A DNA stretch of 64,000 bases from JACCZX01 sp963786295 (GCA_963786295.1 CAWAYV010000007.1:24385-88384), one strand, 5' to 3'. Positions 18,715 to 27,739 are shown, counted from the stretch's first letter. Notes: generated by a model from the sequence alone, not told the origin. A program made the numbers and translations.

Positions 18715-20751
18715 TCAGTGCTCGGAAGCAGCCTCCGTGCGCTGCCTTCGACGCAGCAGTTGCAGAACGATTACCGCGGCAAGCACAGCGATCCCGACCA
18801 AATCGAGCCAAGGCCACGGATAGATCAGCAACAAACCCGCGGCGATCAACAGCAATTGTTCGATGCGTGTGGTCTTGTCAAACAACCAGCCTTCGGCCGC
18901 CGCGGCGAGCGCGATCAGTGCAATTACCACGAGGGTTGTGATTCCCGCTACGTCCCACCACGAGCCGCCTTTTGGCAGCGCCAGCAACAGGCCGACACCC
19001 AGTGGATCGAGCACGAACACGAACGGCACGACAAACGCAGGCAACGTGTACTTCCACGCCTGCAACGTCGTCTTGTAGGGGTCGCCGCCGGTGATCGCAG
19101 CGGCCGCGAACGGTGAAAGCGCGGTGGGCGGCGACACCTCCGACAACACTGCGTAATAGAAGATGAACATATGCGCAGCGAAGTCGGGCACGCCGAGCTT
19201 TATCAGCGCCGGCGCGGCGACGACCGCACAGATGATGTAGCTCGCTGTCACCGGCACCGCGAGTCCGACGACCCATACGATCAGTGCGGTGTAAATCGCC
19301 GTGAGTATCAAGCTGCCGCCTGCGTACGACACGACGATGTCGGCAAAGCGCAGACCCAGCCCCGTCAGCGTCACGACGCCGACGATGATGCCGGCCGCTG
19401 CGCAGGTCGCGGCGACGCTCAGCATGCTGACCGAGCCTGCTTCAAGCGCCTGCGAGAGCTTCGAGTGCCGCAGAACATCGGGCAACCAGCCCGGAGGTCT
19501 GCGGACGAACACAGAAAGGTCGAGCAGCGCGCAATCGCGGTTCAGAAAGCTGACGAAGAACGCTACGACCGTGGCCCAGAACACCGATGCAATCGGCGAA
19601 AAGCCGAGCAGCAGAAACACGATGATCGCGACCAGCGACACGAAGTGAAACCCCATCGTCTTCGTCAGCTGCCAAACCGTTGCGCTGGTCTCGATCCTCA
19701 CCTGGCGCATGTGGTGTTTGCGCGCGTCGATCTCGACCATCAGCAGCAGCGAGAAGTAATAGAGGCAGGTCGGAATCACCGCCATCCGGATGACGTCGAG
19801 ATACGAGATCTTCAGAAACTCGGAGATCAGAAATGCCGCAGCGCCGAGCACCGGCGGCGACAGGATCGCGCCCAGCCCGCCCGCGGCAAGCAACCCGCCG
19901 GCGGCATTTTTCTCATAGCCGGCTTTCGCAAGCATCGGATAGGCAACGGTGCCAAGCGTGACGGTCGTGGCCACGCCGGATCCGGACGGTCCTCCGAGCA
20001 GGAATGAAGCCGCGGTCACCGCACGGCCGGCACCCGTCGCCTTGCGGCCGAACGCAGCGAGCGAGAAGTCGATAAAGAACTTGCCGGCGTTCGAATACTG
20101 CAAGAACGCACCATAGATCGTGAACAGGATGATCAGCGAGGACGACACATCGACCGGCGTGCCAAAGATGCCTTCGAGCGTCATGTACATCGTGCCAACG
20201 AGCCGTGCGATGTCGTAGCCGCGATGGGTCCATGGCGGCGGCAGATGCGGTCCGGCCATCGCGTACACGATAAAAAGTATGCAGATGAACGGCATGATCC
20301 AGCCGGTCGACCGCCGCGCCGCTTCGAGCACGAGCACGGTAAGCGCCACGCCCAGGATCATGTCGATCGTATTCGGCGCGGTGCTGCGGTCCAGGAAGTC
20401 ATCGCCACCGGCCAGCGCGTAAACGGTGGTTGCTACGCCGACTATGGCGCAGATCAAGTCGATCCAGCTAAATCGGTTGCGCCGTTTCCGCGTGGCCGGA
20501 TACAACAGGAAAACGAGGAACAGCACGAAGGCGACGTGCACGTAGCGCAGCGTCGTGGTGGTGACGATCCCGTAGGCGGCATACAGGTGATACAGACTCA
20601 TCGCCACCGCAACGGCAAAGAGGAAGGTGCCCCACGCACCCGCAAACTTGTGGTGGACGCCTTCCTCGGCCTCGATGAACTCCTCGGCCTTGTGTAGCTG
20701 TTCTTCGGTGACGACCGGCTCGACTGTCACCTTCGCTGGGCGTTCGGCCAT
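18715..20751 (-). CDS. TRAP transporter permease, fused 4TM/12TM (DctQM) type
   Basis: A 678-residue inner-membrane protein with roughly 17-19 hydrophobic segments. The large-subunit pattern is visible in GGPSGSGVATTVTLGTVAYPML, LAAGGLGAILSPPVLGAA and LSEVSPPTALSPFAAAA. The fused form is the partner of TAXI-type receptors, and one is encoded just upstream. TRAP permeases import organic acids or related compounds with a sodium gradient. A hairpin lies between the receptor and this gene. The N-terminal part carries a soluble acidic stretch (EEQLHKAEEFIEAEEG). Confidence 0.93.
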   Translation of the reverse strand: MAERPAKVTVEPVVTEEQLHKAEEFIEAEEGVHHKFAGAWGTFLFAVAVAMSLYHLYAAYGIVTTTTLRYVHVAFVLFLVFLLYPATRKRRNRFSWIDLICAIVGVATTVYALAGGDDFLDRSTAPNTIDMILGVALTVLVLEAARRSTGWIMPFICILFIVYAMAGPHLPPPWTHRGYDIARLVGTMYMTLEGIFGTPVDVSSSLIILFTIYGAFLQYSNAGKFFIDFSLAAFGRKATGAGRAVTAASFLLGGPSGSGVATTVTLGTVAYPMLAKAGYEKNAAGGLLAAGGLGAILSPPVLGAAAFLISEFLKISYLDVIRMAVIPTCLYYFSLLLMVEIDARKHHMRQVRIETSATVWQLTKTMGFHFVSLVAIIVFLLLGFSPIASVFWATVVAFFVSFLNRDCALLDLSVFVRRPPGWLPDVLRHSKLSQALEAGSVSMLSVAATCAAAGIIVGVVTLTGLGLRFADIVVSYAGGSLILTAIYTALIVWVVGLAVPVTASYIICAVVAAPALIKLGVPDFAAHMFIFYYAVLSEVSPPTALSPFAAAAITGGDPYKTTLQAWKYTLPAFVVPFVFVLDPLGVGLLLALPKGGSWWDVAGITTLVVIALIALAAAAEGWLFDKTTRIEQLLLIAAGLLLIYPWPWLDLVGIAVLAAVIVLQLLRRRQRTEAASEH

Positions 20752-20800
20752 GATCCCTCTCCCGTGGACGGGCCGATTATTCGTGAATGCCGTTCAAAGA

Positions 20801-20840
20801 AGAAGCCCCGCCAGCCTTGGAACGGCATGCCGGGGCTTCT
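20801..20840 (-). promoter_or_regulatory. Intra-operon hairpin between TRAP receptor and permease genes
   Basis: Ten-base perfect inverted repeat (AGAAGCCCCG / CGGGGCTTCT) with a 20-base loop in the 114-base gap between the receptor stop and the permease start. There is no strong T tract on the minus strand. Hairpins at this place in binding-protein-dependent operons usually slow 3' degradation or cause partial termination, giving more receptor than permease. That role is inferred. Confidence 0.6.
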
Positions 20841-20865
20841 GAAGCGCTTGTTGGTTGGTGCGCTG

Positions 20866-21831
20866 CTACTTGAGCTTGATGCCTTTCTCCGCAAAGTACT
20901 TGATCGCCCCGGGGTGAAACGGGATCGGCGACGCATCGTTCGTTTGCAACTTCAAGTCGAAGTTCTGCGCTTCCTTGTGCACCAGGATCAGCTCATCGCG
21001 CTTGTCGAAGATCGTTTTGACGATGTTGTAGGCGACCTGGTCGGGCATATCGTCGCGCGCGATGATGATGTTCTGTACGGTCGCGACCTGGTTCGGCTGT
21101 TCCTGCCCCGGATACGACTTGGCGGGGATCGTGTCGCGGATATAAAGCGGACCGTATTTCTTGTTCATGTTGTCGACCACTTCTGCATGATCGACCAGCT
21201 TGAGCTTGGTGCCCGGCGTAGCGCCGAGATCGGTCACGGCCGAAGTCGGAATTCCGCCCACCCAGAAGTACGCATCGAGCTTCTTGTCCTTGATCGCATC
21301 GGATGACTTGCCAGGGTCAAGACGCTCACGCCGGATGTCCTTTTCCTGGTCGAGCCCCGCCGCTTCGAGAACGCGCGCCGCCATCAATTCGGTGGCGCTG
21401 TTCGGTGCGCCGGTCGAAACGCGCTTGCCTTTCAGATCGGCGATCTTGTTGATACCCGTCCCGTCGACGGTCACTATGTGCATCCGGTTGGGATAAGCGA
21501 TCATCAGCGTGCGTATCGGCACCGCGCCCGCCGCAAACTTGCCCTGCCCCTTGTAACCATCCCACGCGGCGTCCGCCATCGACAGCGCGAGGTCTGATTT
21601 TTTCTGACTCATCAGCTGCAGATTTGCGACCGAGCCTGCGGTCGACTCGGCGTTGGCAGCGTAGCCAGGCACGTACTTCGACAGAATATTCGCGATGCCG
21701 CCGCCGAGGGGGTAGTAAACCCCGGTGGTCGGGCCGGTTGCGATCGACAGCGTGACTTTTTCCTGCGCTTGCACGCCGAGGGCCAGGCCGCTTACAGCCA
21801 AAGCGACGAACGCGCGCTTGATGCTTTTCAT
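20866..21831 (-). CDS. TAXI-family TRAP transporter solute-binding protein
   Basis: A 321-residue periplasmic receptor with signal peptide MKSIKRAFVALAVSGLALGVQAQ. The TAXI pattern follows: LSIATGPTTGVYYPLGGGIAN near the N-terminus, VANLQLMSQKKSDLALSMAD, and LKGKRVSTGAPNSATELMAARVL. It is the first gene of a receptor-permease-kinase operon. TAXI receptors bind diverse small acids, and the ligand cannot be predicted from sequence. The coupling with a PfkB kinase hints at a polyol or sugar derivative. Confidence 0.92.
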   Translation of the reverse strand: MKSIKRAFVALAVSGLALGVQAQEKVTLSIATGPTTGVYYPLGGGIANILSKYVPGYAANAESTAGSVANLQLMSQKKSDLALSMADAAWDGYKGQGKFAAGAVPIRTLMIAYPNRMHIVTVDGTGINKIADLKGKRVSTGAPNSATELMAARVLEAAGLDQEKDIRRERLDPGKSSDAIKDKKLDAYFWVGGIPTSAVTDLGATPGTKLKLVDHAEVVDNMNKKYGPLYIRDTIPAKSYPGQEQPNQVATVQNIIIARDDMPDQVAYNIVKTIFDKRDELILVHKEAQNFDLKLQTNDASPIPFHPGAIKYFAEKGIKLK

Positions 21832-21959
21832 CGGAGTCTCCTGTTCTAACCAACGTCTTCGTTGAATTTCGCCGGATTGTATGCGGCCACAGCCCCGGCC
21901 GTAGCGCGGGTTTGCCCCTTGCTCAGCCTACTGCGGCACCGCAATTTCAAGGAGCGAAC

Positions 21960-22389
21960 ATGACGATTAAGAAAGCATCGGCAGTTTGGAAAGGCGGACA
22001 TCAAGGACGGTGGCGGCACGATATCTACCGAGACCGGCGTTTTGAAAGACGCACCGTATGGCTTCAAGTCGCGTTTTGAAAACGGCCCGGGCACCAATCC
22101 GGAAGAACTGATCGGCGCGGCCCACGCAGGTTGTTTTTCAATGGCTTTGTCCTTGATGCTCGGCAATGAAGGTTTGAAGCCTGAAAAAATCGAGACTCAC
22201 GCCGAAGTCACCCTCGACAAAGTCGGCGAAGGCTTCGAGATCACGACAAGCCACCTTAACGTCGTCGCGAAAATTCCCGGCACGGATCAGGCGAAATTCG
22301 AGCAGATCGCAAACAAGGCGAAGGAAGGCTGCCCGGTGTCGAAGCTGATGAAGGCAAAAATCACGATGAACGCGAGGCTCGAAACGTAA
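21960..22389 (+). CDS. OsmC/Ohr-family peroxiredoxin (single frameshift)
   Basis: Small thiol peroxidase acting on organic hydroperoxides. The ATG at 21960 behind AAGGAG starts MTIKKASAVWKG. The conserved DGGGTISTETGVLKDAPYGF, the first catalytic Cys in AAHAGCFSMALS and the second in EGCPVSKLMKAK are all in another frame. One extra G near 21995 (AAAGGCGGAC) explains the break; the joined protein is about 143 residues. It is transcribed away from the TRAP operon and convergent with the Bug receptor gene. Confidence 0.86.
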
Positions 22390-22426
22390 CGCGCGAATCA
22401 GCGCCCCGGTACGACTGTGCTGCTGC

Positions 22427-23420
22427 TCATTGCAGTTCAACGCCCGCTTTCTTGACGAGCTTCGCGTACTTCGCCATTTCATCGCGGAAAAACTTCGCGG
22501 CAAACTCCGGCGTGCTGACGTTGATCGTGTTGCCTTGCTTGGCCATCGTCTCGCGCACCTCGGGCGTTGCAAACGCGGCGACGAATGCGGCGTTGATTCG
22601 CTTCACATCGGCCGCCGACATCTTGGCAGGACCGATGACGGCAAACCATCCTTCGACCAGGTAGCCGGGCATGCCTTGCTCGGTCATCGTCGGAATATCG
22701 GGCGCGGCGGCAAGACGAGTCGCAGTGCCGGTGCCGATTGCGCGTAATGCACCGCTTTTCAAATGCGGCTGGATCGATGGCAGCGACAGCGTGCCCATTT
22801 CGACCTGACCGCCGATCAAGTCGGTCAGCATCGGGCCGACTCCCTTGTACGGCACGTGCGTGGCTTTGACGCCGGCTTCGTCCATGAACATCTCAGCCGC
22901 GAGGTGCAGGATCGTGCCGTTGCCCGATGATCCGTAGTTGTAGCCACCGGGCTTCGCTTTCAGCAGCGCGATCAGCTCCTTCGCATCCTTCGCGGGCACT
23001 TTCGGATTGACGACAAATACGATCGGCGTCGAGCCGATTACCGCGATCGGCGTGATGTCGTTGATCGGATCGAACGGCACCGACTTGTACACGCTCGGAT
23101 AAATCACGTGGTTGTTCGAAACGATGCTCAACGTGTAGCCGTCCGGCGGCGACTTGATCATCGCCGATGTCCCGACGATGCCTCCGGCGCCGGGTTGATT
23201 CTCGATCGACGACCGGGTGCCCGAGCGCTGCGGACAGCGCCTGCGATGACGCGCGCGTGATCGTGTCGACGCCCGACGCGGTGGCCACCGGCAAGATGAA
23301 ACGGACGACCTTGGTTTGGCTTAGTGCGAGGTTCGACCAAAGCGTGGATGTTCCCAGTGCAAGTCCACTGAGGCCGATCAACGTCCGGCGCTTCGATGCG
23401 TGATGTGCGTTCGTTTGCAT
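22427..23420 (-). CDS. Bug-family tripartite tricarboxylate transporter substrate-binding protein (single frameshift)
   Basis: Periplasmic receptor of the TctC/Bug type. The N-terminus has a twin-Arg-like SKRRTLIGLSGLALGTS leader. Family motifs follow: KVVRFILPVATASGVDTITR, then in the second frame KSPPDGYTLSIVSNNH, THVPYKGVGPMLTDLIGGQV and the C-terminal KKAGVELQ. The shift is near 23205, where one extra G in GTCGTCGATC breaks the usual VVxENQPGAGG segment. Joined length is about 331 residues. It lies 20 bases upstream of nothing on its strand but follows the CaiB gene by 20 bases, so it is part of the CaiB/HMG-CoA lyase operon. Confidence 0.88.
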
Positions 23421-23440
23421 CTCTTTCTCCTTGTTTGCAA

Positions 23441-24640
23441 CTAGGCGACCGCTGCCTGCGCGAGCAGCATGTCGATTTTTTCCTGTGAGTAGCCGATGCC
23501 GTTGAGCAGTTCGCGCGTGTGTTCGCCCAGCTTCGGCGGACCCATTCGCACGCCGAGCCGCTTGCCTTGCATTGTGATCGGGAACAGGGTTGTCTTGACC
23601 GTCTGCCCGGCGCGTTCGCCGTCAGGCAGACGAATATCGGCAAGGCCGCCGGTCGCTTTCAGGTGCGGATCGTCATATAAGTCTTCGGGCTTGCGGATCG
23701 GGGCGAACGGCAGTCCGACTTTTTCGAACAACGCCGCCAATTCATCGGCCGTTCGAAGTGCAAGGCGCTCGCTGATCGTTTTCAACAGCGTTGGACGTTG
23801 GTGTACGCGCTGATTGTTGGTGGCCAGCGACGGGTCGGCCTTTAGATCGGTATAGCCGAGCGCGTCACAGAAGGTTGCCCATTGCGTATCACTGACCGCG
23901 GCCAGAAAAATCTGCTCGCCATTTTTGACGGTGAACACGTCGTAGATCGCCCATGGGCTGACGCGCGCCGGCATCGGTGCTGGATGCTTTCCGGTGACCG
24001 CGTACTGCAGCATGTGCTGGCCCATTAAGAACACGTTGTTCTCGAATAGCGCGGACTGCACTTCCATTCCCTTGCCGGTAATGCCGCGCTGAATCAGTGC
24101 ACCTAACGTGCCGATCGCGCCGAACATGCCCCCCATGATGTCGTTGACACTGGTTCCTGCACGCAGCGGATCACCGGGGCGCCCCGTCATATACGCGAGG
24201 CCGCCCATCATCTGCACGACTTCGTCGAGCGCGGTGCGATGTTCGTACGGTCCGGGCAGAAAGCCTTTGTGGCCGACGTAGATCAAGCGCGGATTCGTCT
24301 TCGACAACGTCGCATAGTCGAGCCCGTACTTGTGCATCGTGTTCGGCTTGAAATTTTCGAGCACGACGTCGGCGCTGGCCGCGAGCTCGCGTGCTGTTTG
24401 CGCTCCAACTTCGTTACGCAGATCGATCGCAATACTTTTCTTGTTGCGATTGAACATCGGAAAGAAGCCGGCGCCGGCGCCGAGCAAAAAGCGCGTGCGA
24501 TCGCCGTCGATCGGCTCGACCTTGATCACTTCCGCGCCCATGTCGGCGAGCACCATGCCGCACGTCGGCCCCATCACCATGTGCGTGAACTCGACGACGC
24601 GCAGGCCGTTCAGTGGCTGTGGAGTCTGATCACCGTTCAT
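23441..24640 (-). CDS. CaiB/BaiF (class III) CoA-transferase
   Basis: A 399-residue cytosolic CoA-transferase. The N-terminus LNGLRVVEFTHMVMGPTCGMVLADMGAEVIKVEP is the family hallmark (given here only as a pattern over residues 9-42). DVVLENFKPNTMHKYGLDY and GDPLRAGTSVNDIMGG, with the catalytic Asp near residue 168, are also present. These enzymes move CoA from a donor such as succinyl-CoA to a carboxylic acid. Its placement between HMG-CoA lyase and a Bug receptor suggests activation of an imported branched dicarboxylic acid such as 3-hydroxy-3-methylglutarate. The substrate is inferred from context only. Confidence 0.92.
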   Translation of the reverse strand: MNGDQTPQPLNGLRVVEFTHMVMGPTCGMVLADMGAEVIKVEPIDGDRTRFLLGAGAGFFPMFNRNKKSIAIDLRNEVGAQTARELAASADVVLENFKPNTMHKYGLDYATLSKTNPRLIYVGHKGFLPGPYEHRTALDEVVQMMGGLAYMTGRPGDPLRAGTSVNDIMGGMFGAIGTLGALIQRGITGKGMEVQSALFENNVFLMGQHMLQYAVTGKHPAPMPARVSPWAIYDVFTVKNGEQIFLAAVSDTQWATFCDALGYTDLKADPSLATNNQRVHQRPTLLKTISERLALRTADELAALFEKVGLPFAPIRKPEDLYDDPHLKATGGLADIRLPDGERAGQTVKTTLFPITMQGKRLGVRMGPPKLGEHTRELLNGIGYSQEKIDMLLAQAAVA

Positions 24641-24652
24641 GCGGTCGTCGCG

Positions 24653-24815
24653 AGTCCAGTGAAACCGTCAAATCGCATCCGAGCGGCCGCGCAGCGGCGC
24701 GCCGGGCTAGGCGCAAAGCGCAGACATAGCGGGGACTATGGCGAGCATTTGCAACGACGCCCGGCGCGGCGAGGCGCGGCCGAGCGGGGGTGCATTTCGG
24801 CGGTTTCACTGGACT
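24653..24815. repeat. Large imperfect palindrome (163 bp)
   Basis: The outer arms AGTCCAGTGAAACCG and CGGTTTCACTGGACT are perfect complements. The inner arms match with small mismatches (GCGGCCGCGC / GCGCGGCCG; GCGCCGGGC / GCCCGGCGC; CATAG / CTATG), with the centre at about 24733. The right arm contains the stop codon of the HMG-CoA lyase gene, and the left arm begins 12 bases upstream of the CoA-transferase start. It could form a long hairpin in RNA or a cruciform in DNA. It has the look of the large REP/ERIC-type intergenic elements of proteobacteria. Confidence 0.85.
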
Positions 24816-25732
24816 ACCATCGTTTTCGGCAGGCCGGCGCGCCATAGCGAGCCGTGCAGAGCTTCGCCTTCAAGCCACTGCGCAACCTTGGCGCGCAACG
24901 CAATCAACCGATCGAAGTCCTGCCCGGTCGAAACGCCCATGCTGGCAAACATGTAAACGACGTCTTCGGTCGATACGTTGCCGCTCGCGCCCGGCGCATG
25001 CGGGCAACCGCCGATGCCGGCCAGGCACGCATCGAAGCGCGTGATACCCGTCTGCCACGCTGCATAAACGTTCGCCATGCCGAGTCCGCGCGTGTCGTGA
25101 AAGTGGCCGCAGTTCAGACGGTCGCCGGCGATCGGCAGCGCTTGTTCGAACAGGTTGCGAACCATCGAAGGATCGGCATAACCGACTGTGTCCGCCAGTC
25201 CGACGCGATCGACTCCGGCGTCGAGCACCGCGCGCAACAGGCGCAATACTTCGGCCGACTCGACCTTGCCTTGCAACGTGCAGCCGAACGCGGTGCTGAT
25301 ACCGACTTCGATCAGGCACTTCGATGCCTTTGCGTCGCGCAGGTCGCGGATGCGAGCGATTTCGGCGACGACGTCGTCCGGAGACTTGCGCAGATTGGCA
25401 AGGCTGTGTGCGCGGCTGGCCGACAGAGGCAATAGCATCAGGTCGGCGCCGCATTCGATCGCGCGCTCGGCGCCTTTCAAATTCGGCACGAGCACCGACA
25501 CGCAAAGCCCGGGCAGCGTCTTCGCGAACTCGACCAACTGATCGGTGTCGGCCAGTTGCGGCAACAAGCGCGCGGGAACGAACGAGCCGACTTCGATCTC
25601 GCGTTGCCCGGCCGCGTACGCATCGCGGATCCATTCGATTTTTTTTGCAGTCGGCAACACGCGCGAAATGCTCTGCAGCCCGTCGCGCAGACCGACTTCA
25701 CGAACGATCGCAGATTCGGTTTCAGGCTTCAT
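24806..25732 (-). CDS. Hydroxymethylglutaryl-CoA lyase
   Basis: Splits (S)-HMG-CoA into acetoacetate and acetyl-CoA. The 308-residue protein has the metal-binding start REVGLRDGLQSI, the FHDTRGLGMANVYAA segment with metal-ligand histidines, and the active-site loop Cys in LAGIGGCPHAPGASGNVSTED. This distinguishes it from isopropylmalate synthase relatives. It is the first gene of the lyase / CoA-transferase / Bug receptor set. In leucine catabolism the lyase usually sits with liu genes, which are absent here, so a role with an imported hydroxymethylglutarate-like acid is plausible. Confidence 0.92.
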   Translation of the reverse strand: MKPETESAIVREVGLRDGLQSISRVLPTAKKIEWIRDAYAAGQREIEVGSFVPARLLPQLADTDQLVEFAKTLPGLCVSVLVPNLKGAERAIECGADLMLLPLSASRAHSLANLRKSPDDVVAEIARIRDLRDAKASKCLIEVGISTAFGCTLQGKVESAEVLRLLRAVLDAGVDRVGLADTVGYADPSMVRNLFEQALPIAGDRLNCGHFHDTRGLGMANVYAAWQTGITRFDACLAGIGGCPHAPGASGNVSTEDVVYMFASMGVSTGQDFDRLIALRAKVAQWLEGEALHGSLWRAGLPKTMVVQ

Positions 25733-25750
25733 GACATCTCCAACTAGATG

Positions 25751-26062
25751 TTAGCCGCGCGCGCCTTTGGCTCTCGTCTGCACCTGTCGTCGCAGTTGCT
25801 CGACCTCCTCGATCAAGTCTGCAACCAGCGCGGCGAGCTCCTGGTTGGCGTCGAAGCAGCGTTCGGTTGTCACCATGCGGCGCGCGCGCACCAGGTGTGC
25901 GCTGGCAAACCGCATCTCGCCCGCGGAGGAACTGCATGCAAGCAAGCCCGCTTCGACGCGCTCGACCACCCAGGTGGGCGGCACCGCGCATGCAGATGCC
26001 AGTTCTTGCAGGTCCAGTGTTTCTTCGTCGATCAGCACCGCATCCACTTTAGGCTGTGTCAT
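25751..26062 (-). CDS. cbpM: Chaperone modulator CbpM
   Basis: A 103-residue MerR-like modulator that binds the J-domain of CbpA and blocks its co-chaperone activity. It shows LDLQELASACAVPPTWVVERVEAGLL near the N-terminus (a helix-turn-helix-like region at about residues 17-42) and a coiled C-terminal stretch (LIEEVEQLRRQVQTR). The ATG overlaps the cbpA stop as ATGA, giving the standard cbpA-cbpM operon. Confidence 0.9.
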   Translation of the reverse strand: MTQPKVDAVLIDEETLDLQELASACAVPPTWVVERVEAGLLACSSSAGEMRFASAHLVRARRMVTTERCFDANQELAALVADLIEEVEQLRRQVQTRAKGARG

Positions 26063-27012
26063 CTCTGTGCTCCCATTTGCTCGCGCGGATTGAATGACGA
26101 GAACTCGCGCGCCATCGTCTGGTACAGCTCGCGTGCCTTTTCGGTGTTCGCCGGAGGCAACGCCAATTCGAGCTCGAGGTACAGATCACCCGGTGGATTG
26201 CCCGGAATTCCGCGTCCTTTGAGTCGTAACTTGCGGCCGTTGTTCGAGCCTGCCGGCACATTGACTTCGACGCGGCCGGAGGGCGTCGGCACTTCGATGT
26301 GCGCACCTAGGGCCGCCTCCCATGGCGCGACTAGCTCTTTCTGCGTGACGTCGCGACCTTCGACGCGATAACGTGGGTCGGGTTCGAACTCGACTTCCAG
26401 ATACAGATCGCCAGCCGGGCCCCCGTTCAGCCCTGGGCTGCCTTGACCACGCAGGCGAATGCTCTGACCTTCCTTTACGCCCTTCGGTATCCGCACGTCG
26501 AGCACGCGTTCGGCGGTAACGACATTGCCGGATTCGTCTAGGCGCGCCTCTCTCAGTGCCAGCGGGCGTGTCGTACCGTGGTAAGCATCGGCCAAGGCGA
26601 TCGAGATCCTGGCGTGATGATCGCCACCGCGCATTTGCGCCTGTCCTCCACCGCCGCGACGCGCTCGCGCGGCGCGGCCGAACAGCGTGTTGAAGAACTC
26701 GCTGAAATCGCCGTTATCTCCGACCGGCGAACCCGCGTCCGAGAAATCGAAACCTGCGTCCCAGCCCGGTGGCGGCTGAAAGTCCTGACCCGCCGCGCGA
26801 CGTTGCGCAAGCTTGTCGAACGCGGCACGCTTTTCCGGATCGGACAGCACGGCATAAGCCTCATTGACTTCCGCCATGCGCGCACTTGCATCGGCCTCCT
26901 TGCTGACGTCCGGGTGATATTTGCGCGCGAGCGTGCGATACGCCTTCTTGATCTCGGCTTCGCTGGCGGTCTTTTCGACTCCAAGTGTCTTGTAGTACTC
27001 CTTGAACTCCAT
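26059..27012 (-). CDS. cbpA: Curved-DNA-binding J-domain co-chaperone CbpA
   Basis: A 317-residue DnaJ-family protein without the zinc-finger domain. The N-terminal J-domain has the HPD tripeptide in ARKYHPDVSKEAD. A Gly/Phe-containing linker follows (about residues 75-120, including SEFFNTLFGRAAR). Two C-terminal substrate-binding domains end the protein (LDVRIPKGVKEGQSIRLRG; GDLYLEVEFEPDPRYRVEG). It stimulates DnaK and can bind curved DNA. It is the first gene of a pair with cbpM and is divergent from the FrnE-like gene. Confidence 0.93.
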   Translation of the reverse strand: MEFKEYYKTLGVEKTASEAEIKKAYRTLARKYHPDVSKEADASARMAEVNEAYAVLSDPEKRAAFDKLAQRRAAGQDFQPPPGWDAGFDFSDAGSPVGDNGDFSEFFNTLFGRAARARRGGGGQAQMRGGDHHARISIALADAYHGTTRPLALREARLDESGNVVTAERVLDVRIPKGVKEGQSIRLRGQGSPGLNGGPAGDLYLEVEFEPDPRYRVEGRDVTQKELVAPWEAALGAHIEVPTPSGRVEVNVPAGSNNGRKLRLKGRGIPGNPPGDLYLELELALPPANTEKARELYQTMAREFSSFNPREQMGAQR

Positions 27013-27070
27013 TGGCGATCCCGTCTGCGGTCAGAGCATGCGAAAATCCGCTCAGGCCTCCATGTTAAAT

Positions 27071-27739
27071 ATGTCGCCGCTGTCGATTGACATCGTTTCC
27101 GATGTCGTATGTCCCTGGTGCTATGTCGGTAAGCGCCGGCTTGAAGCTGCGCTTGCGCAGCGTGGCAACGATCACGCACAAACCCAAGTACGCTGGCTCG
27201 CGTTTCAGCTGAACCCGGACATTCCCGCCGGCGGCATCGATCGCCGCAGCTATCTCGAGCAAAAATTCGGCGGGCCCGAGCGCACGAAGCAGATTTACGC
27301 GCGGATCAAGGCAGCCGGCGACGAGGTCGGAATTCCGTTTGACTTCGAACGCATCGCGCGCCAGCCGAACACGGTCAATGCACATCGACTGATCGCCTGG
27401 GCGCAAGATCTTGATCCGAACGCAGCCGATGCACTGATCGAGCGATTGTTCCGCGCCTATTTTGTCGACGGCATCGATATCGGTGACATCAACGCGCTCG
27501 CCGGCCTGGCGGGCGATGCGGGCTTTGACGCGACGGCTGCGCGCGCGTGGCTTGCTTCCGACGCCGGACGCGCGGCAATCGAAGCCGAAGAGCGACGCTC
27601 GCGTGCGCTCGGCGTTACCGGCGTTCCGTTTTTCGTTTTCAATCAACGCCTCGCGGTCTCGGGCGCGCAGCCGCCTGAAGTGTTATTGGAGGCGATCGAG
27701 CAGGCTGCGATGGTGGCGGAGGAAAGCGGTTCTGCTTAA
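27071..27739 (+). CDS. DsbA-family oxidoreductase, FrnE-like
   Basis: Cytosolic thioredoxin-fold oxidoreductase with a CPWC motif in SDVVCPWCYVGKRRLE near the N-terminus and a family C-terminal region ending GVTGVPFFVFNQRLAVSGAQPPE with the cis-Pro. No signal peptide is present. Two ATGs (27062 and 27071) are possible, and the second fits family starts better. The stop TAA shares the TTAA at 27736-27739 with the stop of the convergent CdsA-like gene. FrnE relatives take part in oxidative-stress tolerance or in polyketide metabolism. Confidence 0.87.
   Translation: MSPLSIDIVSDVVCPWCYVGKRRLEAALAQRGNDHAQTQVRWLAFQLNPDIPAGGIDRRSYLEQKFGGPERTKQIYARIKAAGDEVGIPFDFERIARQPNTVNAHRLIAWAQDLDPNAADALIERLFRAYFVDGIDIGDINALAGLAGDAGFDATAARAWLASDAGRAAIEAEERRSRALGVTGVPFFVFNQRLAVSGAQPPEVLLEAIEQAAMVAEESGSA

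Noticed and set aside
19171..20007. A 278-codon plus-strand open frame
   Set aside because: Antisense shadow of the TRAP permease, made of Arg/Gln/His-rich text typical of reversed membrane-protein codons.
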